NCBI GenBank assembly: GCA_038251405.1
Contig: JBBSBH010000026.1
Location: 1 to 64,000 of the forward strand
DNA length: 64,000 bases
Direction: 5' to 3'
DNA from: JADJLQ01 sp038251405
Lineage (GTDB): Bacteria; Bacteroidota; Bacteroidia; Chitinophagales; Saprospiraceae
The position numbers were made by a program, and so were the translations under genes. Below, in pieces: positions 42,382-50,000 of this stretch. Below the pieces are notes generated by a model. The model had not been told where the DNA came from, made no database searches, and worked only from the letters and a program-made list of their open reading frames with translations. The number at the start of each line of letters is the position of its first letter. Within the stretch, counting starts at the first letter, position 1.

Positions 42382-43389
42382 TTAAAATTTGTTTAGAGCT
42401 TCTTTCCAGTATCTTCCTTGTCTTGAAGGGGTATAATTCCAATCACTAAACATGCGGGGTGCCCAATTGGGATCAAACACCCAGCAAACAAAAGAAATTC
42501 CTGTTTTTTTGCAGTATGATATCATGGCATCACCATAAGATTCGTCACTGATGACTGGAATGTGTGCGCCTATATCATCTGCACTGCAAAAACCAATTTC
42601 AGTAAGTATTACCGGATATTTTTCAGCTACATAGCCCCAGTCATTTGTCCATTGAGGTTCCCAGGGCTTATTTCTTTTCATGGGATAAGGATGCGATACA
42701 TATCCAATTCCAGAAGCATCGATAGGCTCATTTCTTATGGGAGTGAGATCATAAGCCCAATTGAAACCTGCTACGAGAGGTACAGCTTTGGCTCCATATG
42801 CCCGAACAATTGTTATCAATTCTTCATTTATTGCTTTCCAGTCTTCCCAGGAGCAAATTCCAAGTTGACCATTGTAAACCGTAGGTTCATTAAATAATTC
42901 AAAGAAAGCTACCGTAGGGTTGTCTTTATACCGGATGGCCATTGCTCTCCAGAATTCGAAAGTTTCTTTCTTTGTAGTTTCGTAATTGTCAGATTGAAAA
43001 AGCTCAGATTTGAGGTTACCTATACTGTGCCAGTCAAGAATCACATATAAGCCAGCATTTTTAGCATATTCTATACCTTGGTCTAAAAGATTTTGATAGC
43101 TCTGTTTCCCATGTTTTCTCCATGCTTGTGGATGTATAGGAAAGCGAACAATATTGGCCCCCCATGCTTTTATTTCATCAAAAAATGGTTGGTTCCAATG
43201 CCCTGCATAAACTACTTTATCAGGATCTGCACAGCTATATCCTTTGAACTGCATGGTTTGGCCTGTTTCGTTTAAGAATTTGTTGCCTGAAACAGAGATC
43301 CGCGATAGAGATTGAGCATTTGTACCAAATATTCCAGAGATAAAGATAAAAATCGTTAAAAATGCTTTTAAATATTTATTCATTGTCAT
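42382..43389 (-). CDS. GH5 family endoglucanase/cellulase-like glycosidase
   Basis: 335 aa with signal peptide (ending GTNAQS). TIM-barrel GH5: GANIVRFPIHPQAWR, IDWH-type DWHSIGN, acid/base Glu in FFELFNEPT, and the nucleophile Glu in VILTEIGFCS, spaced as in family 5. SFVCWVFDPNWAPRMFSDW forms the aromatic substrate cleft. Likely cleaves beta-1,4-glucan or mannan. It is the only classical polysaccharidase in the window and lies far from the SusCD cluster, with no co-transcribed partner. Confidence 0.9.
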   Translation of the reverse strand: MTMNKYLKAFLTIFIFISGIFGTNAQSLSRISVSGNKFLNETGQTMQFKGYSCADPDKVVYAGHWNQPFFDEIKAWGANIVRFPIHPQAWRKHGKQSYQNLLDQGIEYAKNAGLYVILDWHSIGNLKSELFQSDNYETTKKETFEFWRAMAIRYKDNPTVAFFELFNEPTVYNGQLGICSWEDWKAINEELITIVRAYGAKAVPLVAGFNWAYDLTPIRNEPIDASGIGYVSHPYPMKRNKPWEPQWTNDWGYVAEKYPVILTEIGFCSADDIGAHIPVISDESYGDAMISYCKKTGISFVCWVFDPNWAPRMFSDWNYTPSRQGRYWKEALNKF

Positions 43390-43491
43390 ATTTTATAATT
43401 ATTAGCTAATTCAATGATTTGTTCTCTAGAAATCGGAATATGTATTCTTAAAATGTTCCGGATAATCAGGCTATCAAACCATTTCATAAAG

Positions 43492-46101
43492 CTAAGAGTT
43501 AATTTTCAATGCTTCATCCAATCCCTCCAATTTCTTACCACCCGCCGTTGCATAAAATGGTTGTCCCCCACCGCCGCCTTGTATGTGCTTCGCCAAATCT
43601 TTGATTATGATCACTGCATTCATTCCTTGATCTACCAGTGAAGGTGACAGCTGTAGCATCAGCATGGGCTTACCGTTGTTTTCAAAGCCAAATAATATGT
43701 AGGCATTTCCAATTTCTTTTTCCAATTGAAATGAAAGGGTTTTGGCATCCTTTTCTTCCATGACTCCCAGGTTTCGAACGATGTAATTAATACCGTTTTT
43801 AGATTGGACATTTGCTCTTAATTCATCTCGCCATGCCGCTACTTCCTTTTCCTGGAAAGAGGAAACCTGGGCTTTAAGTGCCCTATTCTCATCTACTAAT
43901 TGATGGAGAGATAATAATACATCCTTTGGATTTTTAAGTGAAGACTTAATATGGTTCAATAATACTTCCTGTGTATCTATGTATTCTTCTACGGCATTTG
44001 CAGTAATAGCTTCTATTCTTCTCACACCGGCCGCTACGGCTCCTTCGCTGGAGATTTTGAGCATACTTATTTTGCCTGTATTACTTACATGACAGCCACC
44101 ACACAGCTCTCTTGAATAGGATGGGTCGAAGGTGATCATACGTACTTTTTCACCATATTTTTCCCCAAATAGCATCATGGCTCCGGCAGCTTGTGCCTCG
44201 GCTATAGGTATGCTTCGGGATTCTTCTAACGCGATATTCTCACGGATTTTTTGATTAACCAGTTTCTCTATTTTCTCCATTTCTTCATCACTTACTTTTT
44301 GAAAATGCGAGAAGTCAAAACGCAGGTATTTGTCATTCACCAGGGATCCTTTTTGATGTACATGATCCCCCAAAACATTTCTCAGGGCGGCATGAAGTAA
44401 ATGGGTAGCGCTATGATTATTTTCTATGAGTTTACGGCGATCCGTATCTATAGTGGCAAAAAATGTAGCGTGTGGGTGTTCTGGCAAAGTATCCACAAAA
44501 TGCATGATTTGATCAATCTCTTTTTTTGTATTTATAATTCTTATTGTTTCATTCGGAGTTTGTAAAATTCCGGTATCACCTACCTGGCCACCACCTTCAG
44601 GGTAAAAAGGAGTCTTATCTAAAATCAATTGATGTTCAATTTTATCTTTTGATTTTATGGTTCTGTACTTCAATATTTTTACTTCCTGTACTTCTGATTG
44701 ATCGTAACCTACAAACCGGGTTTGGCCTTCATGTACGTTTACCCAGTCTCCGGTTTCAGTAACGGCCGCAGCTCGAGATCTTGTTTTTTGTTTTTCAAGC
44801 TCTTTAGTGAATCCAGTTTCATCCACTTCCATATTTCGCTCTGCACAAATCAGTCTCGTTAGATCAATGGGGAATCCAAAAGTATCATATAGTTCAAAGG
44901 CATCACTACCTTTTAAAACTCCTCCCGATGAAGCAATAGCATCTAATCTTTTCAGGCCGGCATCCAGAGTACGTAAGAATGATTTTTCTTCCTCTTCTAT
45001 CACTTTGCTTACAAATTCTCTTTGATGTGCCAACTCCGGAAAAGTATTTTCAAAATAGGCAGCGAGCACAGGCACCAACTTATAAAAAAATGGTTGCTTA
45101 ATGTTTAGAAAAGAATAATAATATCGGACAGCTCTCCTCAAGATTCTTCTGATCACATATCCTGCGCCGGTATTGCTTGGCAATTCACCGTCTGATATGG
45201 TAAAAGACACAGCTCGAATGTGATCAGCAAGAACGCGCATGGCAATATCGGTCTTGGCGCTTAATTCGTAGGAATTAGTGTATTTTATTCCACTATGCTT
45301 TTCAGAGAAATTAATCAATGAAGAAAATATATCTGTATCATACGAAGCTTTTTTGCCTTGTAATACCATACAAAGTCTTTCAAAGCCCATGCCAGTATCT
45401 ACATGTTTTGAGGGAAGTTCTTCCAGTGAGCCATCCGCTTTTCTATTGAATTGGATGAACACCAGGTTCCAGATTTCGATCACATGTGGATGCCCCTGAT
45501 TCACTAAATCTTTTCCTGGTATTTTTTTTCTATCCTCAGCAGATCTGATATCGATATGAATTTCTGAGCATGGACCACAGGGACCTGTATCCCCCATTTC
45601 CCAGAAATTATCTTTTTTCGATCCTAAAATGATTCGTTCTTCAGGTAAGTATTGCATCCACAGATCTTTTGCTTCCATATCCCGGACAAGATTTTCTTTA
45701 TCATCTCCAGTGAAAATACTGGCATACATGGAGTCAGCATCAATACCATAAACATTGGTCAGTAACTCCCATGCCCAATCTATCGCATCTTTTTTAAAAT
45801 AATCACCGAAGCTCCAGTTGCCCAGCATTTCAAACATGGTGTGGTGATATCCATCCAATCCCACCTCTTCCAGGTCATTGTGCTTGCCGGATACGCGCAA
45901 ACATTTTTGAGTGTCGGCTATTCGAGCGTGAACTATATTTTTATGTCCAAGGAAAAGATCTTTAAATTGGTTCATACCTGCATTAGTAAAAAGCAGGGTA
46001 GGGTCGTTTTTGACTACTATGGGTGCAGAACTTTCTATAAAATGTTGCTTAGATTTGAAAAAGTTTAGAAAATGCTGTCGTATTTCTGTTGAAGTCATCA
46101 T
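43492..46101 (-). CDS. alaS: Alanine--tRNA ligase
   Basis: About 869 aa, class II aminoacyl-tRNA synthetase charging tRNA-Ala. Class II motifs are at the start (STEIRQHFLNFFKSKQHF...TNAGMNQFKDLFLG). The editing domain has HSATHLLHAALR and C-x-x-x-H in SRELCGGCHVSNTG (zinc-like site). The C-terminal oligomerisation/C-Ala region ends QGGGGGQPFYATAGGK. The ATG pair at 46101 and 46098 is preferred over 46122, because a -7 box covers 46120-46127, making the longer N-terminus untranscribed. Confidence 0.97.
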   Translation of the reverse strand: MMTSTEIRQHFLNFFKSKQHFIESSAPIVVKNDPTLLFTNAGMNQFKDLFLGHKNIVHARIADTQKCLRVSGKHNDLEEVGLDGYHHTMFEMLGNWSFGDYFKKDAIDWAWELLTNVYGIDADSMYASIFTGDDKENLVRDMEAKDLWMQYLPEERIILGSKKDNFWEMGDTGPCGPCSEIHIDIRSAEDRKKIPGKDLVNQGHPHVIEIWNLVFIQFNRKADGSLEELPSKHVDTGMGFERLCMVLQGKKASYDTDIFSSLINFSEKHSGIKYTNSYELSAKTDIAMRVLADHIRAVSFTISDGELPSNTGAGYVIRRILRRAVRYYYSFLNIKQPFFYKLVPVLAAYFENTFPELAHQREFVSKVIEEEEKSFLRTLDAGLKRLDAIASSGGVLKGSDAFELYDTFGFPIDLTRLICAERNMEVDETGFTKELEKQKTRSRAAAVTETGDWVNVHEGQTRFVGYDQSEVQEVKILKYRTIKSKDKIEHQLILDKTPFYPEGGGQVGDTGILQTPNETIRIINTKKEIDQIMHFVDTLPEHPHATFFATIDTDRRKLIENNHSATHLLHAALRNVLGDHVHQKGSLVNDKYLRFDFSHFQKVSDEEMEKIEKLVNQKIRENIALEESRSIPIAEAQAAGAMMLFGEKYGEKVRMITFDPSYSRELCGGCHVSNTGKISMLKISSEGAVAAGVRRIEAITANAVEEYIDTQEVLLNHIKSSLKNPKDVLLSLHQLVDENRALKAQVSSFQEKEVAAWRDELRANVQSKNGINYIVRNLGVMEEKDAKTLSFQLEKEIGNAYILFGFENNGKPMLMLQLSPSLVDQGMNAVIIIKDLAKHIQGGGGGQPFYATAGGKKLEGLDEALKINS

Positions 46102-46119
46102 GAATTTGAAAATGAGGTA

Positions 46120-46127
46120 CAAAAATA
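46120..46127 (-). promoter_or_regulatory. -7 box of alaS (decides the start codon)
   Basis: The minus strand reads TATTTTTG (TAnnTTTG). Predicted transcription start is near 46112, downstream of the ATG at 46122 and just upstream of the ATGs at 46101/46098. Confidence 0.5.
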
Positions 46128-46398
46128 ACTCCTGGTGGGGACTTTAAAAGACTAGTTTGAAATTTTAGAATTTCATTGCAATATTAAAATTCATGGGTTC
46201 TGTTTATTTCGATTATAAGCTTTGCATTTTTATTACTAGCAGTATGACCTTCAATCAAAGCCAACTTTACTTTAGCGAAAGTGGTTTTGCTCCTGATAGG
46301 TCTTTAATTATTGTATTTCTTCAAATGCGAAATTATGTAGATGTAGTCAGGCATGTAAGCAACTTTGAGTCTCTTTTTTAATCTGATTTTTATCCAAT

Positions 46399-46431
46399 AA
46401 AAAAAGCCTGCCTAAATAATCAGGCAGGCTT
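46399..46431 (-). terminator. Intrinsic terminator of the padR-pspC operon
   Basis: Ten-base perfect arms AAGCCTGCCT (46404-46413) and AGGCAGGCTT (46422-46431) with an eight-base loop. On the minus strand the stem runs into a T-run (the plus-strand A-run 46399-46405). Confidence 0.85.
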
Positions 46432-46458
46432 ATACAATGCCAAACTCTTTTCTAATTT

Positions 46459-48255
46459 TTAATTATTGACTCTCTCTTTAACTTCCTGAACTTTCTCTTT
46501 GATTTTCTCGGACTGATGGTCAATTTTATTCTTAAGATTGTCAGTTTGTGATTTTATTACTTCTGTTTGCTGCTTCACTATTTCGGTTTGTGCCTTTACC
46601 TGCTCAGTGAGTACATCGGCATTTACTTTTATCTGGTCTTTTAATTGTTGCACTTCACCTGCGGCTTGTACTTCTGCATCTTTATTGTCTTCATTCTGGC
46701 CTATACAATCCTGGCATACCAATCCATTTTTAGTCATCAACCATTGTTGTCCATCGAAGCTCCATGGACCATTTTTATTTCCATCAAGGTCACCATCTAC
46801 AGGCCACATATTTTCAGTAATTTTCACTTGCTTGCCAATGGGTACATGAATGAAAATGGAAGCATGTTGATTCCTTAGTTTATCATTTTTGTTTATTTCC
46901 ATATAGTTATTGACAAACAAAGTCTTGCCATCAAATTTAGCGACATCCTGAATATTGGATGCTCTGCGAATTGCTTCGCTATTTGATGCACCAGAAGCTA
47001 TATTTTCCTGTACTATATGAAACTGGTCGTCATCAGAAGGCACTATATGTACAGGTACTTTTGGCATTACGATCTTGTTATCTTCTATCCAGGCAGTACC
47101 AAATAAGGTAAATATATCTTCTCTGTTTTTCTTATCTCCATATTCAATAAGGATCACATCGTTGCCGGGTTTTCCTTCGTATACTATTTTATCTGAATTA
47201 GAAGTGCTGCTAAATTGCCGGGCTGTATTCACGCCAAAAGAGATACCACCCATAAGGTTGAGTAACCAAAGACCACCGAGGCCTGCGGCAATGGATTTAG
47301 GTAATCTAGAGCCATTATACATCCTTGCTCCTAACATTACGATAAAAACAAAAGGGATCATCACCAGGAAAAATAAATTCATCATAGATAATGCACCTGC
47401 TATTTTTGGACCCGCCACGAAATGCGAAGCATATGGCCATAACATAGACCAGCCAAATAACAAACCTATCACCATAAAGGATAATGCAACTATAATGATG
47501 ATGGAAACTATTTTAAGTGCAAAAGGAAGAATATTTCTAATGATATGACCAATAAAGGCAAATAGGCTTGCCAATATACCTGATCCTTTTGAAAATACTT
47601 TTTTGGCAGAATTGAAACCGGCATCCATTTGTCTTTTAGTGTTGGGGTCTACCGGAGATCCAAACTCGCTTGACAAATGCTCTATCTCATCTTGCACTTT
47701 TTTTGCAATGGACGCATAATCAATAGGTTCACCACGCATTGCCAACCTGTCTGCAGCAGAGTCAGCTTTTGGTAAAATGATAGCCAATATAATGTAAAGC
47801 CAAAAGCTTATTCCACCTCCCAGGATCATTACTGCAAAAATCAACCTAACCCAGGTAGGATCATTGATCCCAAAGTAGGCAGCTATACCGCTACATACCC
47901 CTGAAATGATTTTATCATCAGTATCTTTAAATAGTCTACGACCACTTCGTTCTTTTTTAGGTCTTTCAGGATCAAATCTTCGCTCATCTATAGGATCGGC
48001 TCCAAATTCTTCTGGTGACCCCATGATCGCAATTACTTCTTTTACTTCGCGTAAGGTTACTATTGATTTACCTTCCAATCTCTCAGCAAGTAATTCGGAG
48101 ATCCGCGATTCAATATCACTTATGATTTCCTCACAACCCGGAGAGTTTTTAAAATGTTTATTTAAACTGCGAATGTATGCCTGGAGATATTCATAGGCAT
48201 CTTCATCTACTGTAAAAGGATTGCCTCCAAGATTAATGGTATGAATCTTATTCAT
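46459..48255 (-). CDS. PspC-domain membrane protein
   Basis: 598 aa. A cytosolic N-terminal helical domain (about 1-85: EEIISDIESRISELLAERLEGKS, VIAIMGSPEEFG) resembles anti-sigma-adjacent HAAS folds. A PspC domain follows at about 105-165 (RRLFKDTDDKIISGVCSGIAAYFGINDPTWVRLIFAVM), then several membrane segments (about 230-350), a periplasmic part and a C-terminal coiled coil (VKAQTEIVKQQTEVIKSQTDNLKNKI). PspC-type proteins protect the inner membrane under stress. It starts two bases after padR's stop, so both form a unit, and PadR is probably its repressor. Confidence 0.88.
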   Translation of the reverse strand: MNKIHTINLGGNPFTVDEDAYEYLQAYIRSLNKHFKNSPGCEEIISDIESRISELLAERLEGKSIVTLREVKEVIAIMGSPEEFGADPIDERRFDPERPKKERSGRRLFKDTDDKIISGVCSGIAAYFGINDPTWVRLIFAVMILGGGISFWLYIILAIILPKADSAADRLAMRGEPIDYASIAKKVQDEIEHLSSEFGSPVDPNTKRQMDAGFNSAKKVFSKGSGILASLFAFIGHIIRNILPFALKIVSIIIIVALSFMVIGLLFGWSMLWPYASHFVAGPKIAGALSMMNLFFLVMIPFVFIVMLGARMYNGSRLPKSIAAGLGGLWLLNLMGGISFGVNTARQFSSTSNSDKIVYEGKPGNDVILIEYGDKKNREDIFTLFGTAWIEDNKIVMPKVPVHIVPSDDDQFHIVQENIASGASNSEAIRRASNIQDVAKFDGKTLFVNNYMEINKNDKLRNQHASIFIHVPIGKQVKITENMWPVDGDLDGNKNGPWSFDGQQWLMTKNGLVCQDCIGQNEDNKDAEVQAAGEVQQLKDQIKVNADVLTEQVKAQTEIVKQQTEVIKSQTDNLKNKIDHQSEKIKEKVQEVKERVNN

Positions 48256-48257
48256 TA

Positions 48258-48602
48258 TTATTTATTATTTGTAGTTTGATGAACACTTTGAACCAAATCC
48301 GTCCAGGATTCATGCAGCTCCTGGTATAGCTGCTTACCGAAATCGGTGATTTGATAATATTTGCGAGGAGGCCCTGAACGGGATTCCTGCCAATTATATT
48401 CGAGATACCCAGCATCCTTTAATCTATTGAGTAAAGGATACAATGTGCCTTCTACCACTATGAGCTGAGCTTCCTTCAATCGCTTAATAATATCAGAGGG
48501 ATACACTGGCTGCTCATGGATGATAGCGAGGATACAAAGCTCCAAGACTCCTTTTCTTAGCTGGGCTTTGTTGTTTGCAATATTGATTGTATTTACATCC
48601 AT
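48258..48602 (-). CDS. PadR-family transcriptional repressor
   Basis: 114 aa winged helix. LRKGVLELCILAIIHEQPVYPSDIIKRLKEAQ, then VVEGTLYPLLNRLKDAGYLEYNWQES (the PadR Y-P-L-L recognition helix region), RSGPPRKYYQITDFGKQLYQE and a short dimer helix. PadR proteins bind interrupted palindromes near their own promoters. Upstream are a -7 box only four bases before the ATG and a palindrome at 48629-48664. Confidence 0.92.
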   Translation of the reverse strand: MDVNTINIANNKAQLRKGVLELCILAIIHEQPVYPSDIIKRLKEAQLIVVEGTLYPLLNRLKDAGYLEYNWQESRSGPPRKYYQITDFGKQLYQELHESWTDLVQSVHQTTNNK

Positions 48603-48606
48603 GATG

Positions 48607-48614
48607 CAAATATA
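48607..48614 (-). promoter_or_regulatory. -7 box of padR, leaderless candidate
   Basis: The minus strand reads TATATTTG (TAnnTTTG), ending four bases before the padR ATG. A TTTG lies at 48637-48640, 22 bases away rather than the ideal 19. Confidence 0.5.
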
Positions 48615-48628
48615 AGTGCTAAAGCAGG

Positions 48629-48664
48629 TACTTTGTCAAACATAGTACTGACATTAACAAAGTA
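48629..48664. promoter_or_regulatory. Candidate PadR operator
   Basis: Interrupted palindrome: TACTTTGT (48629-48636) and ACAAAGTA (48657-48664), centred on AGTACT (48644-48649), so all three share one axis. It overlaps the -33 region of the padR promoter. Confidence 0.55.
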
Positions 48665-48755
48665 GCTGCTATGGCCTATATGCTAATTATAAGATATTTA
48701 GTTTTTTACACATATATTATAATATCATATAAAAAAACTTATATCTAAAATGTAA

Positions 48756-48784
48756 TTGATATGTCTGTAAAAAGTATATTTTTG
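48756..48784 (+). promoter_or_regulatory. Orphan plus-strand promoter
   Basis: TTG at 48756-48758, 18 bases, then TATTTTTG at 48777-48784 (TAnnTTTG). It points at a 31-codon ORF and otherwise empty DNA toward the convergent NrtR gene. Could drive a small RNA. Confidence 0.45.
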
Positions 48785-49071
48785 TAGCCAGAGTTAAGTA
48801 TTTTGTCGAATAAATACTGGTTCTAAGACTAATCATGAATAATTTCAATAAGCTGAAAGGGGTTGCGATTAGAATTCTTAAAGCATTAAAGCAAAAGGGG
48901 CTGCGAGTTTGGTGTTTCAGTGATACATAAATGCCCACAATATTTTCAACTAGCTACTTAAAATGGAATGATATATTGCTCGATGTAAAATGATTAAAAA
49001 TGAAACTAAGGATATAGAAGAAGGTTTAATTAATTATTTTAAGTATCCAAATTAAGTAAACTCATAAGCAA

Positions 49072-49758
49072 TTACACTTCAAAGATGAACCCTTTCTTCT
49101 GAAGTCTATTGTACACTTTTTTATCAAATGTAAATAATCGAGCAGCTCTATGCGATACTTCTTGTTGTTTTTCTTTAGTATTGTGTAAAAGATTCATCTT
49201 TAATAGTTTCTTTCTGAAATTTGATTTATCGAGCTTTCTACTAAAGATGGCCTCATACAATTCCTGCAATTGTTTCAACGTAAATTTTTTAGGCAATAAA
49301 TTAAAACCAATGGGTTCATGTTGTACCTTATGCTTTATGAATGACAGGCACTCACAGAAAATCTGATTGTGGTCATACAGCATAGTGGGCACTTGATTCA
49401 CTTTTACCCAAGCCACTGCTATGTCATCAGGATGGGGAGGAATAGTAAAGTTTTCAATATTTAATAAAGCAAAGTATGCTATTGTGATCACTCTGTCATT
49501 TGGAAATCTGTTTACCTCTCCAAAAGCTTTAAATAATTCCAGAAAGATATTTTCTACACCTGTTTCTGCTTTCAAAATCCGAAGAGCAGCCTCATCGAGG
49601 CTCTCATTGTACTGAATCCACCCTCCTGGTAATTTCCATGATCCTTGAGTTATGCCTGTTTTATGTTTAATTAATAAAATATACAGGACTGCATTCTTAA
49701 ACCCAAAAATTACGCAATCTATAGACAACGCGTCTATAATTTTATCACTATACTTCAA
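49072..49758 (-). CDS. NrtR-type Nudix/winged-helix transcriptional regulator
   Basis: 228 aa. The N-terminal Nudix fold runs to about residue 140, but the Nudix box (GGWIQYNESLDEAALRILKAETGV) has lost the RExxEE core: it reads R-I-L-K-A-E, so hydrolysis is unlikely. The C-terminal winged helix (about 150-228) has LLPKKFTLKQLQELYEAI, SNFRKKLLKMNLL and VSHRAARLFTFDKKVYNRL, as in NrtR/AraR-like regulators where the Nudix fold senses a nucleotide or sugar. It is divergent from susC, 242 bases away, and is the best candidate controller of that cluster. Confidence 0.9.
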   Translation of the reverse strand: MKYSDKIIDALSIDCVIFGFKNAVLYILLIKHKTGITQGSWKLPGGWIQYNESLDEAALRILKAETGVENIFLELFKAFGEVNRFPNDRVITIAYFALLNIENFTIPPHPDDIAVAWVKVNQVPTMLYDHNQIFCECLSFIKHKVQHEPIGFNLLPKKFTLKQLQELYEAIFSRKLDKSNFRKKLLKMNLLHNTKEKQQEVSHRAARLFTFDKKVYNRLQKKGFIFEV

Positions 49759-49836
49759 ATTTTATTCCAATTAATACAGCAATTATAAAGAAATGTCTTA
49801 TGATTAAGAAATCAGAGAAGTCTCAATATCTTAAAA

Positions 49837-49851
49837 AACTAAGACTTAGTT
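49837..49851. promoter_or_regulatory. Palindrome in the nrtR-susC intergenic region
   Basis: AACTAAG-A-CTTAGTT, perfect seven-base arms. Lies about 40 bases upstream of the susC -33 box. Possible regulator site. Confidence 0.45.
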
Positions 49852-49880
49852 AAAGTATTTAAAAAAAAAGTCTCATTTTT

Positions 49881-49911
49881 TTTGGTAATCTCAATACATA
49901 TGGTACTTTTG
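49881..49911 (+). promoter_or_regulatory. Consensus promoter of the susC cluster
   Basis: TTTG (49881-49884), exactly 19 bases, then TACTTTTG (49904-49911): a full match to TTTG-N19-TAnnTTTG. Transcription should begin near 49918, giving a leader of about 83 bases before the ATG at 50001. Confidence 0.8.
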
Positions 49912-49922
49912 ACTATTACTTA

Positions 49923-49937
49923 TGGTAAGATTTACCA
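49923..49937. promoter_or_regulatory. Palindrome at the start of the susC leader
   Basis: TGGTAA-GAT-TTACCA, perfect six-base arms, just after the predicted transcription start. A repressor bound here would block the polymerase, which fits an NrtR-type regulator. Inference only. Confidence 0.45.
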
Positions 49938-50000
49938 CAAGTTAAATTGTAAAAAACCTTTTCGAAATCAAGATTTTTTAATTTCAAGAAACTCGATTGT

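Larger units (their letters stand above)
48603..49071. other. Regulatory-rich intergenic stretch between padR and the NrtR gene
   Basis: Contains the padR promoter and operator, a plus-strand promoter at 48756-48784, and a 31-codon ORF (48836-48931) starting MNNFNKLKGVAIRILKALK. No other gene is visible. The short ORF could be a small peptide, a leader or gene debris. Confidence 0.55.

Noticed and set aside
46193..46381. 62-codon plus-strand ORF upstream of alaS
   Set aside because: No recognisable domain, no promoter or conserved start; probably chance in AT-rich DNA.
47075..47548. 157-codon plus-strand ORF
   Set aside because: Antisense to the PspC-domain gene; composition reflects the complementary membrane segments.
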